From NCBI GenBank assembly GCA_902771785.1, contig CACXYH010000001.1, forward strand, positions 1-64,000: DNA of 64,000 bases, given 5' to 3'. Every line of letters starts with the position of its first letter. Positions within the stretch are counted from its first letter, which is position 1. Positions 52,340 through 62,071 of this stretch are shown here, piece by piece. Below the pieces are notes generated by a model. It was given only the letters and a program-made list of their open reading frames with translations. It did not search any database and was not told where the DNA came from. A program made the translations under genes and the position numbers. The DNA is from an uncultured Prevotellaceae bacterium (GTDB lineage Bacteria; Bacteroidota; Bacteroidia; Bacteroidales; Bacteroidaceae).

Positions 52340-52752
52340 CGTCCTGTAGTAATTAAGTTTGAAATTCAATCATATCATCTATAGTTATGCTCCCCTCGAC
52401 GGTAGCGGTATCTGATTTCTCGTCTTATGCTAAGATATTCATTTGGGGCGGGTGTACCAAATTTAATGCCACAGTTATTGAACTACGGCGATCCAAACCG
52501 TTAAAACCTCCGAAATCTGTTTTTTCAGTTCGCTGCGGCATGGAGATATGGAAGTGATGGCGGTGTCGGTTGCGCCGTTGATTAATATGGCTGGTGCAAA
52601 AGTACTCTCTATATAAATTGTAAAGTCCGCACTATTTCGACAACCAAAAATGTCAAGAAATGAAAATATGGATTCCTCCACCGATTAACGCTCCGATTTA
52701 TAATAATTGCAAAATAATAAGGTATATATCAATAAGGTGTGCCTATTTTTCG

Positions 52753-52760
52753 TACCTTTG
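52753..52760 (+). promoter_or_regulatory. -7 box TACCTTTG of the 313-aa gene
   Basis: Perfect TAnnTTTG, with only CACT before the ATG, so the mRNA should be leaderless or nearly so. Confidence 0.72.
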
Positions 52761-52764
52761 CACT

Positions 52765-53706
52765 ATGGAAGAAAATAAACTAATAGTATATCCAGAGGAC
52801 ATTAACGAAACTATTACCACCGCTGACGGTAAAGTTATCAATCAGATTGATATTTGGAGTTACTGCATTTATTTTGCAGACAATATTCAGTTGATGATAG
52901 GTGACAACATCTATGATGGTATGCCATTAGGTGAGTTTGGTGACAAGATTGAGAAGAATCAAAAGGAGCATATAAAAACTCTCTTTAAGTTTGTTCAAGA
53001 CAAAAGAATTTATGATTTCCAACAGGATATGAAAACAAAATATGGTATAAATGTTAATGCATTTGCCCTTTGTACCCTGTGTGAGTTCATTAATGCTATA
53101 ATCCACAAAAAAGTTGTATTGCTTCTAAAGCCAACTCCAAGTGAGACCATTGAGCAAATTAAAGAATTTGAAAGTGTGACATTCCATAAGAAGAACCGTA
53201 GAGTATTCCACTGTAACAATAATGAGGTTCTAAAGGTGCTGAAAGATGCAATTAACAAAATGGAATGTAAGCCAACAACAACTTATGAAGCATATAAGGT
53301 CGTTGACAGGTTGGAAGTATTCACCAAAGAAATTCTCCAAATAGAGTTTACCTATTATTTATCTGCATTCTTTAATCAGTATTTTAATATAAAGAGGAAA
53401 GCAAGACTAACCTCCGTAGAAAATAAGATGATAGGGTATTTCTTGAAATGGTTTGGTTTATCTGTTGAAGAAGTAACCGAAGCAAGGCTAAGACAACTGC
53501 GTATGAACTATGATAAGTTTGACACAACGGCATCAATCATTAACTTAGGTGATTGCACTTTTACGGTACAATGGCACGTCATTAAGTATGAGGATTGGAG
53601 CAACGGACTTATTAACCCCATCAAGAGGGATATTCCTACGCTGAAAAAGGGTGAATCTATCCGTTTTGGTGAGAAATTGGAGGGAATAGAACTGCTTACC
53701 CGTTAG
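52765..53706 (+). CDS. Hypothetical element protein, 313 aa
   Basis: Not recognised. A soluble protein starting MEENKLIVYPEDINETIT, without signal peptide. The middle is mostly helical (FNQYFNIKRKARLTSVENKM, LSVEEVTEARLRQLRMNY), and the C-terminus is beta-rich and basic (INPIKRDIPTLKKGESIRF). The ATG at 52765 is fixed by the promoter box 4 bases upstream; an earlier in-frame ATG at 52660 would lie upstream of the promoter. With the DGQHR gene it forms the rightward accessory part of the element. Replication, regulation or phage defence are all possible. Confidence 0.7.
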   Translation: MEENKLIVYPEDINETITTADGKVINQIDIWSYCIYFADNIQLMIGDNIYDGMPLGEFGDKIEKNQKEHIKTLFKFVQDKRIYDFQQDMKTKYGINVNAFALCTLCEFINAIIHKKVVLLLKPTPSETIEQIKEFESVTFHKKNRRVFHCNNNEVLKVLKDAINKMECKPTTTYEAYKVVDRLEVFTKEILQIEFTYYLSAFFNQYFNIKRKARLTSVENKMIGYFLKWFGLSVEEVTEARLRQLRMNYDKFDTTASIINLGDCTFTVQWHVIKYEDWSNGLINPIKRDIPTLKKGESIRFGEKLEGIELLTR

Positions 53707-53765
53707 CTTTTATAGGGTATTTGGGAACTAACGGGTAAAAATTACAAAGGCATCAATAATCAACC

Positions 53766-53773
53766 TATCTTTG
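53766..53773 (+). promoter_or_regulatory. -7 box TATCTTTG of the DGQHR gene
   Basis: Perfect TAnnTTTG followed by CA. It overlaps one arm of the inverted repeat TTTGCACC (53770-53777) / GGTGCAAA (53792-53799), a possible operator at the transcription start. Confidence 0.7.
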
Positions 53774-53862
53774 CACCGTCAAACGACAAATGGTGCAAAG
53801 CACACCTGCTGTTTCAAGCAAAGCACCAAGTAACAATTTAGAGGGCAGTAGGTTTAAAAATA

Positions 53863-54681
53863 ATGTATAAAAGTATTTTTTCATTAAGTGAGCTGTTACA
53901 ATCTGGTAAAAAGATTGCCTTTATTAAAGGTAACAGAAAAGTTAACAGCAAAAATGTAAGGTCAAAAAAGACATCGTTTGAGAAATTCAAGATGAATCTC
54001 ATTCCTCTTATGTATGTGTCTGGCGAGAAAGCCATTGCTGATGGATGTACTCTCATTGATGCAAAGACCGAGGAGGAAATTAGTCCAGACAAAGCAAGTG
54101 AATATATTGCTATTGTAGATGGTCAGCATCGTACTACCGCAGCTTTTGAATCAGAAATGAGTAGCGACAATCTTTTCCTTTTTGAGTGTTACTGTGATGC
54201 CAACACTAAGGAATTGATTGCAAGTACTAACATTGATTCAAATCCTTGGGATGGAAAGGATTATGCCTACAGTGCAGTGATGTTTAATCCTGACAGCAAA
54301 CTTGCACAGATGACTAACGAAATGTCTGATGCAGGTTATGCTGTTAGCACCATTGGACAGATATTATATTTTACTGGTGGGAAATTGGGAAAGAAAGATT
54401 TATCTGGCATTATTGCAGGAAAAGAGCCTAAAGAAGGGTATGATTTTGAGAGGGCGGAATATTTCTTGGAAAAAGCTCGAACCAAGTTTAAGGATGAGTT
54501 CATAGGTAAAAAGTATCTAATATCAGCAGTAATAGATTTATCTACCAAGAAAGGATATGAGAAAGTCTGTGATGCGATTGCAAAACTTTCCGAGAATCAA
54601 ATTAAGCGTATCAATGACGCAAGTTCTGACGACAAGATAGGCGTTATTAAAACGATTCTAAAAGGTTTTCTTGGGAACTAA
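53863..54681 (+). CDS. DGQHR-domain (ParB/DndB-like) protein
   Basis: 272-aa protein with the motif AIVDGQHRTTAAFES, the hallmark of ParB-like and DGQHR-type NTPase/DNA-binding domains that also occur in DndB regulators of DNA phosphorothioation. The N-terminal FSLSELLQSGKKIAFIKGNR and the segment LFLFECYCDANTKELIASTNIDSNPW resemble the same fold. No ParA, Dnd or other modification gene lies nearby, so a partition or regulatory role within the element is as likely as defence. It has its own promoter and terminator and a leader of about 85 bases. Confidence 0.72.
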   Translation: MYKSIFSLSELLQSGKKIAFIKGNRKVNSKNVRSKKTSFEKFKMNLIPLMYVSGEKAIADGCTLIDAKTEEEISPDKASEYIAIVDGQHRTTAAFESEMSSDNLFLFECYCDANTKELIASTNIDSNPWDGKDYAYSAVMFNPDSKLAQMTNEMSDAGYAVSTIGQILYFTGGKLGKKDLSGIIAGKEPKEGYDFERAEYFLEKARTKFKDEFIGKKYLISAVIDLSTKKGYEKVCDAIAKLSENQIKRINDASSDDKIGVIKTILKGFLGN

Positions 54682-54701
54682 TTTGTCTGAGCACTCAATG
54701 T

Positions 54702-54732
54702 AGGCTGGCCTGTAACGGGTCAGCCTTTTATG
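54702..54732 (+). terminator. Terminator after DGQHR gene
   Basis: Stem AGGCTGGCC / GGGTCAGCCT with one mismatch, then TTTTA. Confidence 0.75.
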
Positions 54733-54808
54733 GATGAAGATGTACCTAAAAGTAAGTATTTATGCGTTAAAAAACGTTCAATCTATTGTATATCTCGGGT
54801 GAATGACT

Positions 54809-54816
54809 TACCTTTG
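54809..54816 (+). promoter_or_regulatory. -7 box TACCTTTG at right end of element
   Basis: Perfect TAnnTTTG followed by CA, inside the element and reading out across attR. Confidence 0.6.
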
Positions 54817-54897
54817 CAAAAAGAACGGCAGATAAGAACAACTCAACCGCTGCTTCTAAGTGCCTGTAAATAAGGCATAAACGGAGACATAACAGAC

Positions 54898-54913
54898 GTA
54901 TTTGTTTAGTTTA
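54898..54913. other. attR core GTATTTGTTTAGTTTA
   Basis: Identical 16-bp copy of attL. Composition changes sharply from AT-rich to GC-rich just beyond it. Confidence 0.8.
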
Positions 54914-54917
54914 AGCG

Positions 54918-54949
54918 AAAAGGGCCTGCCGTGATGGCAGGCCCTTTTT
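54918..54949. terminator. Hairpin right of attR
   Basis: AAAAGGGCCTGCC / GGCAGGCCCTTTTT with loop GTGAT. It lies between the RNA-like unit and the converging CE6-CE1 gene and can act in both directions. Confidence 0.92.
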
Positions 54950-54963
54950 CTATAGAGGTCTTA

Positions 54964-56937
<1,974 letters not shown>

Positions 56938-56954
56938 TTATGACAATAAGTGAA

Positions 56955-59900
56955 TTATCTCTTGATGACCTTGCGGGTCTTACCATCGGCAGTACGGATG
57001 ATGTTGATGCCTGGGCGCAGCTCCTGCTGACGCACACCTCGCAGGTCGTAAACAATCGACTTTGACTCGCCGGCACCATTGGTCAGCACGACGCCTTCGA
57101 TGCCATTGGGGTCGGCAGCCGTATTGATGCGGCACTCCAGCAACAAGAACTCGTGCATGCCGCCAGCAGAGGTCTCATCGGAGAAGCGGATGACGTAGTT
57201 GCCCTTGGTCTCGATGGTGAAGTCGAGTTCGCGCTTCACAGCCGAAGCCACACTGGCCGAGCTATTGCCGTTGACATTCGGCGATGCAGTAAACGTCTGC
57301 GTAGTAGCAACGGCCTTGCTGGTCGAGAGGTTAAGAAGCTGCAGCTTGTACTGGGGGCTACCCTTCCAGGCTGCCATCGCATAGGTGAGCTTATAGTGCC
57401 CTGGCTCCAAAGCCAGACGATAGGCGGTCTGTCGGCCATACTCGGCACAGTTGTCGCGCCAGTAGAGCGCCTTGCCCTGATAGCCCGAGAAGCCAACGAA
57501 GGTACGTGCACCAGAGCCGAAGGTGTTAGGATACTCGTGCGTCTCGTTGTTGGCCATGATGCAACGCCAGCCTTCAGGCATGGCACCATTGAGCACGTCG
57601 ACATAGTCGAGCTTATAGACAGAGGTCAGGTCGGCAAACACAGGCTGCAGCGTCACGTTGTCGTCGGGCATGACGAAGGTGATGGTCTCAGGATCGTCGC
57701 CCAAGGCAATGGTCATGGCCATGGTATAGTAGACGGAGTTGACCACACGCAGCTCTTTCAGCTGGAAGCCAGGCTTAGCCTGCACCTTCAACGTGACGAT
57801 GTCGCCCTCGGCAGCCTCCTCGACATCAGGCACCACGGTTCCGCTCTCATTGGGACGCACGGTGACAAGGAACTTCTCGACAGGTGTGCCAACGGGCGAA
57901 TAGATGATCTGGTCGATAATCATGTTGATACCATTGGTGCCAATAACCAGATTATTCTTACCGGCATTCAGGGTAGCCGTCAGCTTCGCCTTCTGCCAAT
58001 CGTTCTTGTCAACCTTCTCGACCGGCAGGCTCTGCTTGATTCCGTTGACGGTGAGAGAGAGGTTGCCAGCCTTGCTCGACGCACAGTAGCGGACCAGGAT
58101 GTCGTACTGTCCGCCTTCCTTCAGCGACAGCTGATGGCGCAAGGCAGCAGCGGTATTGGTGCCCGTCTCCACATAGCCCATGCCGGCGAAGTCGGTCATA
58201 TCCTGAGCCCACCAGCCAGAGTGGGTCAGCGCCACGTTCTTCACGCTCTTGTAGTCCATGTTCTCAGCTTCGATGATGATGTTTCCCTTGAAGTCGTCGG
58301 GCTGCTTGGGGATGGGCAGCGTCTCAGCAGGCAGCAGGTCGGTAGCCGTACGCTCGGCAGCACCCGTGCAATTGACACGCAGGGTGAGCGGTCCCATATG
58401 GCGAACATTCAGCTGATAGATCTTAGCTTCGGCATCGTATGCGGCGGTGACGGTAGCCAGCTGGCCCGTGGCCGAGGTGGTGTGCTTCGTCAGCTCGTAA
58501 GAAGGCTCTGTCTCCACGCCAGTCACAAAGATGGTGTCGGTCTGGGCGGTGGTCGAGTCGCTGCGATAGTTGTTCAGATAGAAGTCGATATGGTCGGCAT
58601 ACTCACGGATGATGCCGTTCGACAGTTTACTGTAGTCGAGTTTCAACGCCTCGCAGGTGTTGTACTGCAGGGGCACGACAGCCGATGCACGCTTCTTGAC
58701 ATTAAGATAGGTGTAAGGAGTGTAGGTGACGAGCTGGTTGCGGTAGCGGTTGACGTAGAGGTCGCCGGTGCTCACCTCAGGATACTGGGCATTGAAGTCG
58801 CTGACCTTCTTGGTCTGCGTGCTCCAACGCGAAGTGTAGTTCGACTTCTTCACCTGTACGGGAATGCTCTTGGCCAGGTCGTCGTAAAGCGCCGTGACCA
58901 TGGGGATAGCCCCATAGCGACCTGTCTTCTTGAAGTAGCACAGGTTGTTATACCATTGTCCGTAGTTCCACGCACCCTCCTTCTTTTGGTTGAAGGGGTC
59001 GGTCTGCAGGTAAAGTCCGTTGTAGAGGTCGTCCCATGTGGTGTAGTCGTCGGCCTTGTCGTTGATAACTACAATCTTCGTCTTATTGACTACCTCCTCA
59101 CGAGAGGGAATGTACATGGTGCCGTTGATAATCTGGCGGAACATGTCGAGCCAGATGCCCTTGAAGTTAGCAAAGGTTCCCCAGTTGCGACGGGTGTAGC
59201 CCTCAACGGTAGAGTTGCTCAGGTTCTGGAAGTCCTCCGTCCAGATGAGCTCCGGTCCATCCCAAACGGCGCCACCGTTGACACATGTCTGTTCCATGAC
59301 GGTTCCGATACCGGCACTACCAGGATACTTCTTGCCATGCTTGTCGCCCAGCAACTTGTTCAACGTGTCGTTCCAACCGCAGTTGTCATAGCGCACGCCG
59401 TAGTTCTTGGTCAGACCCGACACGAACGGGCCCCAGCAGACGCTCTCGTTATTGTAGAAGCAGCCGGCGTGGGTGTATTTGTAGAGAAACAGGATGGCCT
59501 CGGGGTATTTCCGACAGGCAGCCAGGAAATCCTTGTTACGCTTCAGTTCGGCAATAGGGTTAGTGTTCATGTGATAGACGCCGCCACACCAGCTAATGGT
59601 GAGGAAGCCACCGTAGTTGTGCGACATCTCGACGAGCTTGGCAAACAAGGCCCAGCGGTTCACTTCGGTCGACGAACTTTCGTTGCCTGCCACATTGAAA
59701 CCCCAGAACTGCTCGGCAAAGTTCCAGCCGAGGAAGTTAGGATAAGTTTTAAAGAAGTATTCGAAAGTCTCCAGGTCGTCGTCCTGAATGTGGGTGTGGC
59801 CACCCGATGCGGGCTGGCAAGAGAACCAGAGCCCGTTGGCCTGACAAACCGAAGCCCACGACTTGTAGGTGCGTACGGCATAGCGAGGCATGCGATACAT

Positions 59901-60134
59901 TTTCGTCTTTTCGTCGAACTGGCACGACAGCGACAGGTTCATGCAGACGTAGGGTTTGATGTCGTTGGGAATGAGGTCGATGATTTTCTGCGGGTCGGCC
60001 GAGTTCCACACATCAATATGAACGAGCCACAATGGATGCTGATTGTCAATAGGTCTGCGCTCCTGGGCCATGACGGTCTGTAGCGACAATACCAGGAGCA
60101 TAGCTACAAGACTGTAAAAAAGGTTTTTCTTCAT
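56955..60134 (-). CDS. GH98 family enzyme, likely endo-xylanase, with CBM-like modules and sorting tail
   Basis: 1059-aa secreted protein. The signal peptide ends QTVMAQ. The N-terminal half (about 30-600) matches GH98 (PLWLVHIDVWNSADPQKIIDLIP, NFLGWNFAEQFWGF, GGFLTISWCGGVYHMN, VMEQTCVNGGAVWDGPELIWTED), a family with blood-group endo-galactosidases and, in Bacteroides ovatus, an endo-xylanase for complex xylans. Then come a CBM35-like region (IIIEAENMDYKSV), a short beta domain, a module shared with the 13746 protein (YPNTFGSGARTF ... ASPNVNG) and a tail YDLRGVRQQELRPG...RKVIKR. Its promoter carries GAAACG at -36. The xylan context favours xylanase over blood-group activity. Confidence 0.88.
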   Translation of the reverse strand: MKKNLFYSLVAMLLVLSLQTVMAQERRPIDNQHPLWLVHIDVWNSADPQKIIDLIPNDIKPYVCMNLSLSCQFDEKTKMYRMPRYAVRTYKSWASVCQANGLWFSCQPASGGHTHIQDDDLETFEYFFKTYPNFLGWNFAEQFWGFNVAGNESSSTEVNRWALFAKLVEMSHNYGGFLTISWCGGVYHMNTNPIAELKRNKDFLAACRKYPEAILFLYKYTHAGCFYNNESVCWGPFVSGLTKNYGVRYDNCGWNDTLNKLLGDKHGKKYPGSAGIGTVMEQTCVNGGAVWDGPELIWTEDFQNLSNSTVEGYTRRNWGTFANFKGIWLDMFRQIINGTMYIPSREEVVNKTKIVVINDKADDYTTWDDLYNGLYLQTDPFNQKKEGAWNYGQWYNNLCYFKKTGRYGAIPMVTALYDDLAKSIPVQVKKSNYTSRWSTQTKKVSDFNAQYPEVSTGDLYVNRYRNQLVTYTPYTYLNVKKRASAVVPLQYNTCEALKLDYSKLSNGIIREYADHIDFYLNNYRSDSTTAQTDTIFVTGVETEPSYELTKHTTSATGQLATVTAAYDAEAKIYQLNVRHMGPLTLRVNCTGAAERTATDLLPAETLPIPKQPDDFKGNIIIEAENMDYKSVKNVALTHSGWWAQDMTDFAGMGYVETGTNTAAALRHQLSLKEGGQYDILVRYCASSKAGNLSLTVNGIKQSLPVEKVDKNDWQKAKLTATLNAGKNNLVIGTNGINMIIDQIIYSPVGTPVEKFLVTVRPNESGTVVPDVEEAAEGDIVTLKVQAKPGFQLKELRVVNSVYYTMAMTIALGDDPETITFVMPDDNVTLQPVFADLTSVYKLDYVDVLNGAMPEGWRCIMANNETHEYPNTFGSGARTFVGFSGYQGKALYWRDNCAEYGRQTAYRLALEPGHYKLTYAMAAWKGSPQYKLQLLNLSTSKAVATTQTFTASPNVNGNSSASVASAVKRELDFTIETKGNYVIRFSDETSAGGMHEFLLLECRINTAADPNGIEGVVLTNGAGESKSIVYDLRGVRQQELRPGINIIRTADGKTRKVIKR

Positions 60135-60157
60135 TTTTTCTTTCTATTTAATTGCTG

Positions 60158-60165
60158 CAAAGGTA
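60158..60165 (-). promoter_or_regulatory. -7 box TACCTTTG of GH98-esterase operon
   Basis: Perfect TAnnTTTG followed by CA on the minus strand, 23 bases before the ATG. Confidence 0.78.
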
Positions 60166-60195
60166 CAAACAATTCCTTTCTCTAGTTTTACATCA

Positions 60196-60201
60196 CGTTT
60201 C
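60196..60201 (-). promoter_or_regulatory. GAAACG half-site upstream of GH98
   Basis: On the minus strand GAAACG begins at 60201, exactly 36 bp upstream of the -7 box (60165). Confidence 0.45.
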
Positions 60202-60223
60202 AATCTTTTTTCTGCACGTTGCC

Positions 60224-62071
60224 CTATGGGTTCAGTACCATCACGAAGCCACCGTTAGGAGCCATTGAATAGGTCATAGGACGTCGCACGTTCTCGAGCT
60301 GGCTGATGGCGAAATGGCCCGGATTCTGCTGGTTGTCGCTGAAGACAATGGCCGTACGGAAGGTTCCGTCGGCAGGCATCATAAACGTAGTCTGGCGTGG
60401 CTGCTGCTCAGCATTGATGCCGGCAACGTACCACCGTTCGCCACTCCTGCGGGCCATAACCACATAACGGCCAGGATAGCCGGCAAGAAGCCGCGTCTCA
60501 TCCCAGGCTGCAGGCAGTTCTGACAGGAACTGACGCACATCGGAAGGCTGTGAGAGGAAGCTCTCCGGGCGGTCGGCCAAATGCTGTAAGCCACTCTCGA
60601 AGAGTACCGTCAGAGCCAGCTCATGGGCATCGGTCGTAATGTGCGGATGCTGCGAATTGGTGAAGGCGCAAGGGGTGTAGTCCATGGGACCTACCACGTT
60701 GCGGGTGAAGGGTAGCGTAGCGTTGTGGGCGGCAGCCTTGTCGGTGAACGTAGGCACATTGTTGTACCACTCGGCCCCGTAAACGGCCTCGGTCGAGAGC
60801 AGATTGGGCCACGTGCGCTGCCAACCTCGCGGGATGGTGGCACCATGGAAGTTGACGAGCAGGTGATGACGGGCTGCGCACTCGAGCAGGTCGAGACAGT
60901 AGTCCATGTTACGCTGGTCGTCGCCGGAGAAGAAGTCGATCTTCACGCCGGCCACGCCCAGTTTCTCACACCAGGCAAACTCGCGCTCGCGGTCCTCGGC
61001 CTTATTCAGCCTGAACTTGGGCGTGGGGGCACCGTCGACCCACCCTACCGACGAATTGTACCAGATCATGGGCTGCACACCCTGCAAGCGGGCATAGGCA
61101 ATGGCGTCTTCAATGGTCTTGCCGTCCTTCATCGTGTCCCATTCGGCATCAATGAGCACATAGGGCAAGTGAAGCACGGCAGCCATATCGACATATTTCT
61201 TGATGATCTGATAGTCGTTCGAGCCATGATTGTAGGCCCAGTAAATCCACGACACGACGCCGGGCTTAATCCAACTTACGTCGGCTATCTGGCTGGGCTC
61301 GCTAACATCGGTGACGAGCGTTGACTGCACTACCTCGGCCAGGGTGCCGATAATGGCTACACGCCAGGGAGTGTGCCAGCTGCCTTCGACACTCACTTCG
61401 TTCTTGTCAGGTACCACGCGGAAAAGTTCGCCCTCATTGTAGAGGCACGAGGCACTCTGCTTCCGCTCGATGTTGGCCTCGCTGAGGAGGACAAACACAC
61501 CGTCGGCAGGCTCCAGCAAGGCTGGGTAGCCCCACCGGCAGTTGTAGCCGTCAGGCGAGGTAAATGTGCCGCTAAAGGAGCGTACAGGCTTCACTTTGTA
61601 GGTATCAGCCTGGGGGAAGAAGCCCTCGTAGCTGTCTGTCCACTGCTGCATCCAACGGCGCGTGCCCTCGCCAATGCGATAGGCCGTCAGCTCCTTGGGC
61701 AGTTTTCCTGAGAGTCCCTCGAGCTCGTAGCGAAGGGCAACGCCATCGTTATACAGGCGCAACACCAAGGCACCCGAGCGATATTCGTTGGCCTCGTTGG
61801 TGCAATGCAGGCGTTTACCTGCCGGCATGCGGTAGTCGGCTGTCACGGTGCCCGTCCGCCTCAGCTTGCCAGCGACGTCCACACCTTCCATGCCTACGAC
61901 AGGGATTTCCAGCACAGCCTGTTTCCCGTAGTACACCACGTATCCACTATCCTTGCTCTTCAGCGTCAGTTTGCCATTGGGCGAGCTGACACGCTGGGAC
62001 AGGGCATTCAGAGAAAGCATCATCAGCACGAGCCCCATCACTATTCTTCTAGTCTTCATTGTCATCATCAT
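60224..62071 (-). CDS. GH97 family alpha-galactosidase-type enzyme
   Basis: 615-aa secreted GH97 protein. The N-terminal beta-sandwich (VSSPNGKLTLKSKDSGYVVYYGKQAVLE, YNDGVALRYELEG) is followed by a barrel with PYVLIDAEWDT and GVAGVKIDFFSGDDQ, where the Asp corresponds to the nucleophile of retaining GH97 alpha-galactosidases; inverting SusB-type members use Glu bases instead. VNFHGATIPRGWQRTWPNLLSTEAVYGAEW and RNVVGPMDYTP are family signatures. The N-terminus has several Met codons (62071, 62068, 62065, 62059). The first overlaps the GH31 stop as ATGA, indicating coupling. Removal of terminal galactose from complex xylan side chains is plausible. Confidence 0.92.
   Translation of the reverse strand: MMMTMKTRRIVMGLVLMMLSLNALSQRVSSPNGKLTLKSKDSGYVVYYGKQAVLEIPVVGMEGVDVAGKLRRTGTVTADYRMPAGKRLHCTNEANEYRSGALVLRLYNDGVALRYELEGLSGKLPKELTAYRIGEGTRRWMQQWTDSYEGFFPQADTYKVKPVRSFSGTFTSPDGYNCRWGYPALLEPADGVFVLLSEANIERKQSASCLYNEGELFRVVPDKNEVSVEGSWHTPWRVAIIGTLAEVVQSTLVTDVSEPSQIADVSWIKPGVVSWIYWAYNHGSNDYQIIKKYVDMAAVLHLPYVLIDAEWDTMKDGKTIEDAIAYARLQGVQPMIWYNSSVGWVDGAPTPKFRLNKAEDREREFAWCEKLGVAGVKIDFFSGDDQRNMDYCLDLLECAARHHLLVNFHGATIPRGWQRTWPNLLSTEAVYGAEWYNNVPTFTDKAAAHNATLPFTRNVVGPMDYTPCAFTNSQHPHITTDAHELALTVLFESGLQHLADRPESFLSQPSDVRQFLSELPAAWDETRLLAGYPGRYVVMARRSGERWYVAGINAEQQPRQTTFMMPADGTFRTAIVFSDNQQNPGHFAISQLENVRRPMTYSMAPNGGFVMVLNP

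Larger units (their letters stand above)
51966..52764. other. 800-bp region without an intact gene
   Basis: Lies between the leftward gene run and the rightward 313-aa gene. It contains 14-bp and 24-bp tandem repeats (52048-52154), a small frame broken by one stop (52169-52339) and about 400 bases (52340-52740) of mixed composition with no supportable gene. It may be the control or replication region of the element. Confidence 0.6.
45408..54913. mobile_element. Integrated element of about 9.5 kb, tyrosine-integrase type
   Basis: Bounded by the direct repeat GTATTTGTTTAGTTTA. The interior is strikingly AT-rich against GC-rich flanks and carries no polysaccharide genes. The integrase is at the left end reading inward; the other genes are a serine recombinase, DUF3871 protein, small helix-turn-helix-type proteins, a 313-aa unknown protein and a DGQHR protein. 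Iteron-like repeats lie at 52048-52154. I see no relaxase, coupling protein or conjugation gene, so it may be a mobilisable or satellite element. Confidence 0.82.
54822..54950 (+). ncRNA. Candidate small RNA spanning attR
   Basis: The promoter box at 54809 and the strong hairpin at 54918-54949 bracket about 130 bases without a reading frame. The att repeat lies 5-20 bases before the hairpin, as at the left end. Possibly a small RNA rebuilt by the element upon integration. Family unknown. Confidence 0.38.

Noticed and set aside
52475..52681. 68-codon minus-strand frame
   Set aside because: No promoter, domain or partner, and it lies in a mixed-composition stretch. It may be the trace of an old insertion, but I cannot support it as a gene.
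45408..54913. Conjugative transposon
   Set aside because: No relaxase, coupling protein or transfer genes are visible in the 9.5 kb; only integration and maintenance functions are supported.
57153..60083. Long plus-strand frame opposite GH98
   Set aside because: Antisense shadow of a well-supported enzyme; composition is Val/Leu/Arg/His-rich nonsense.
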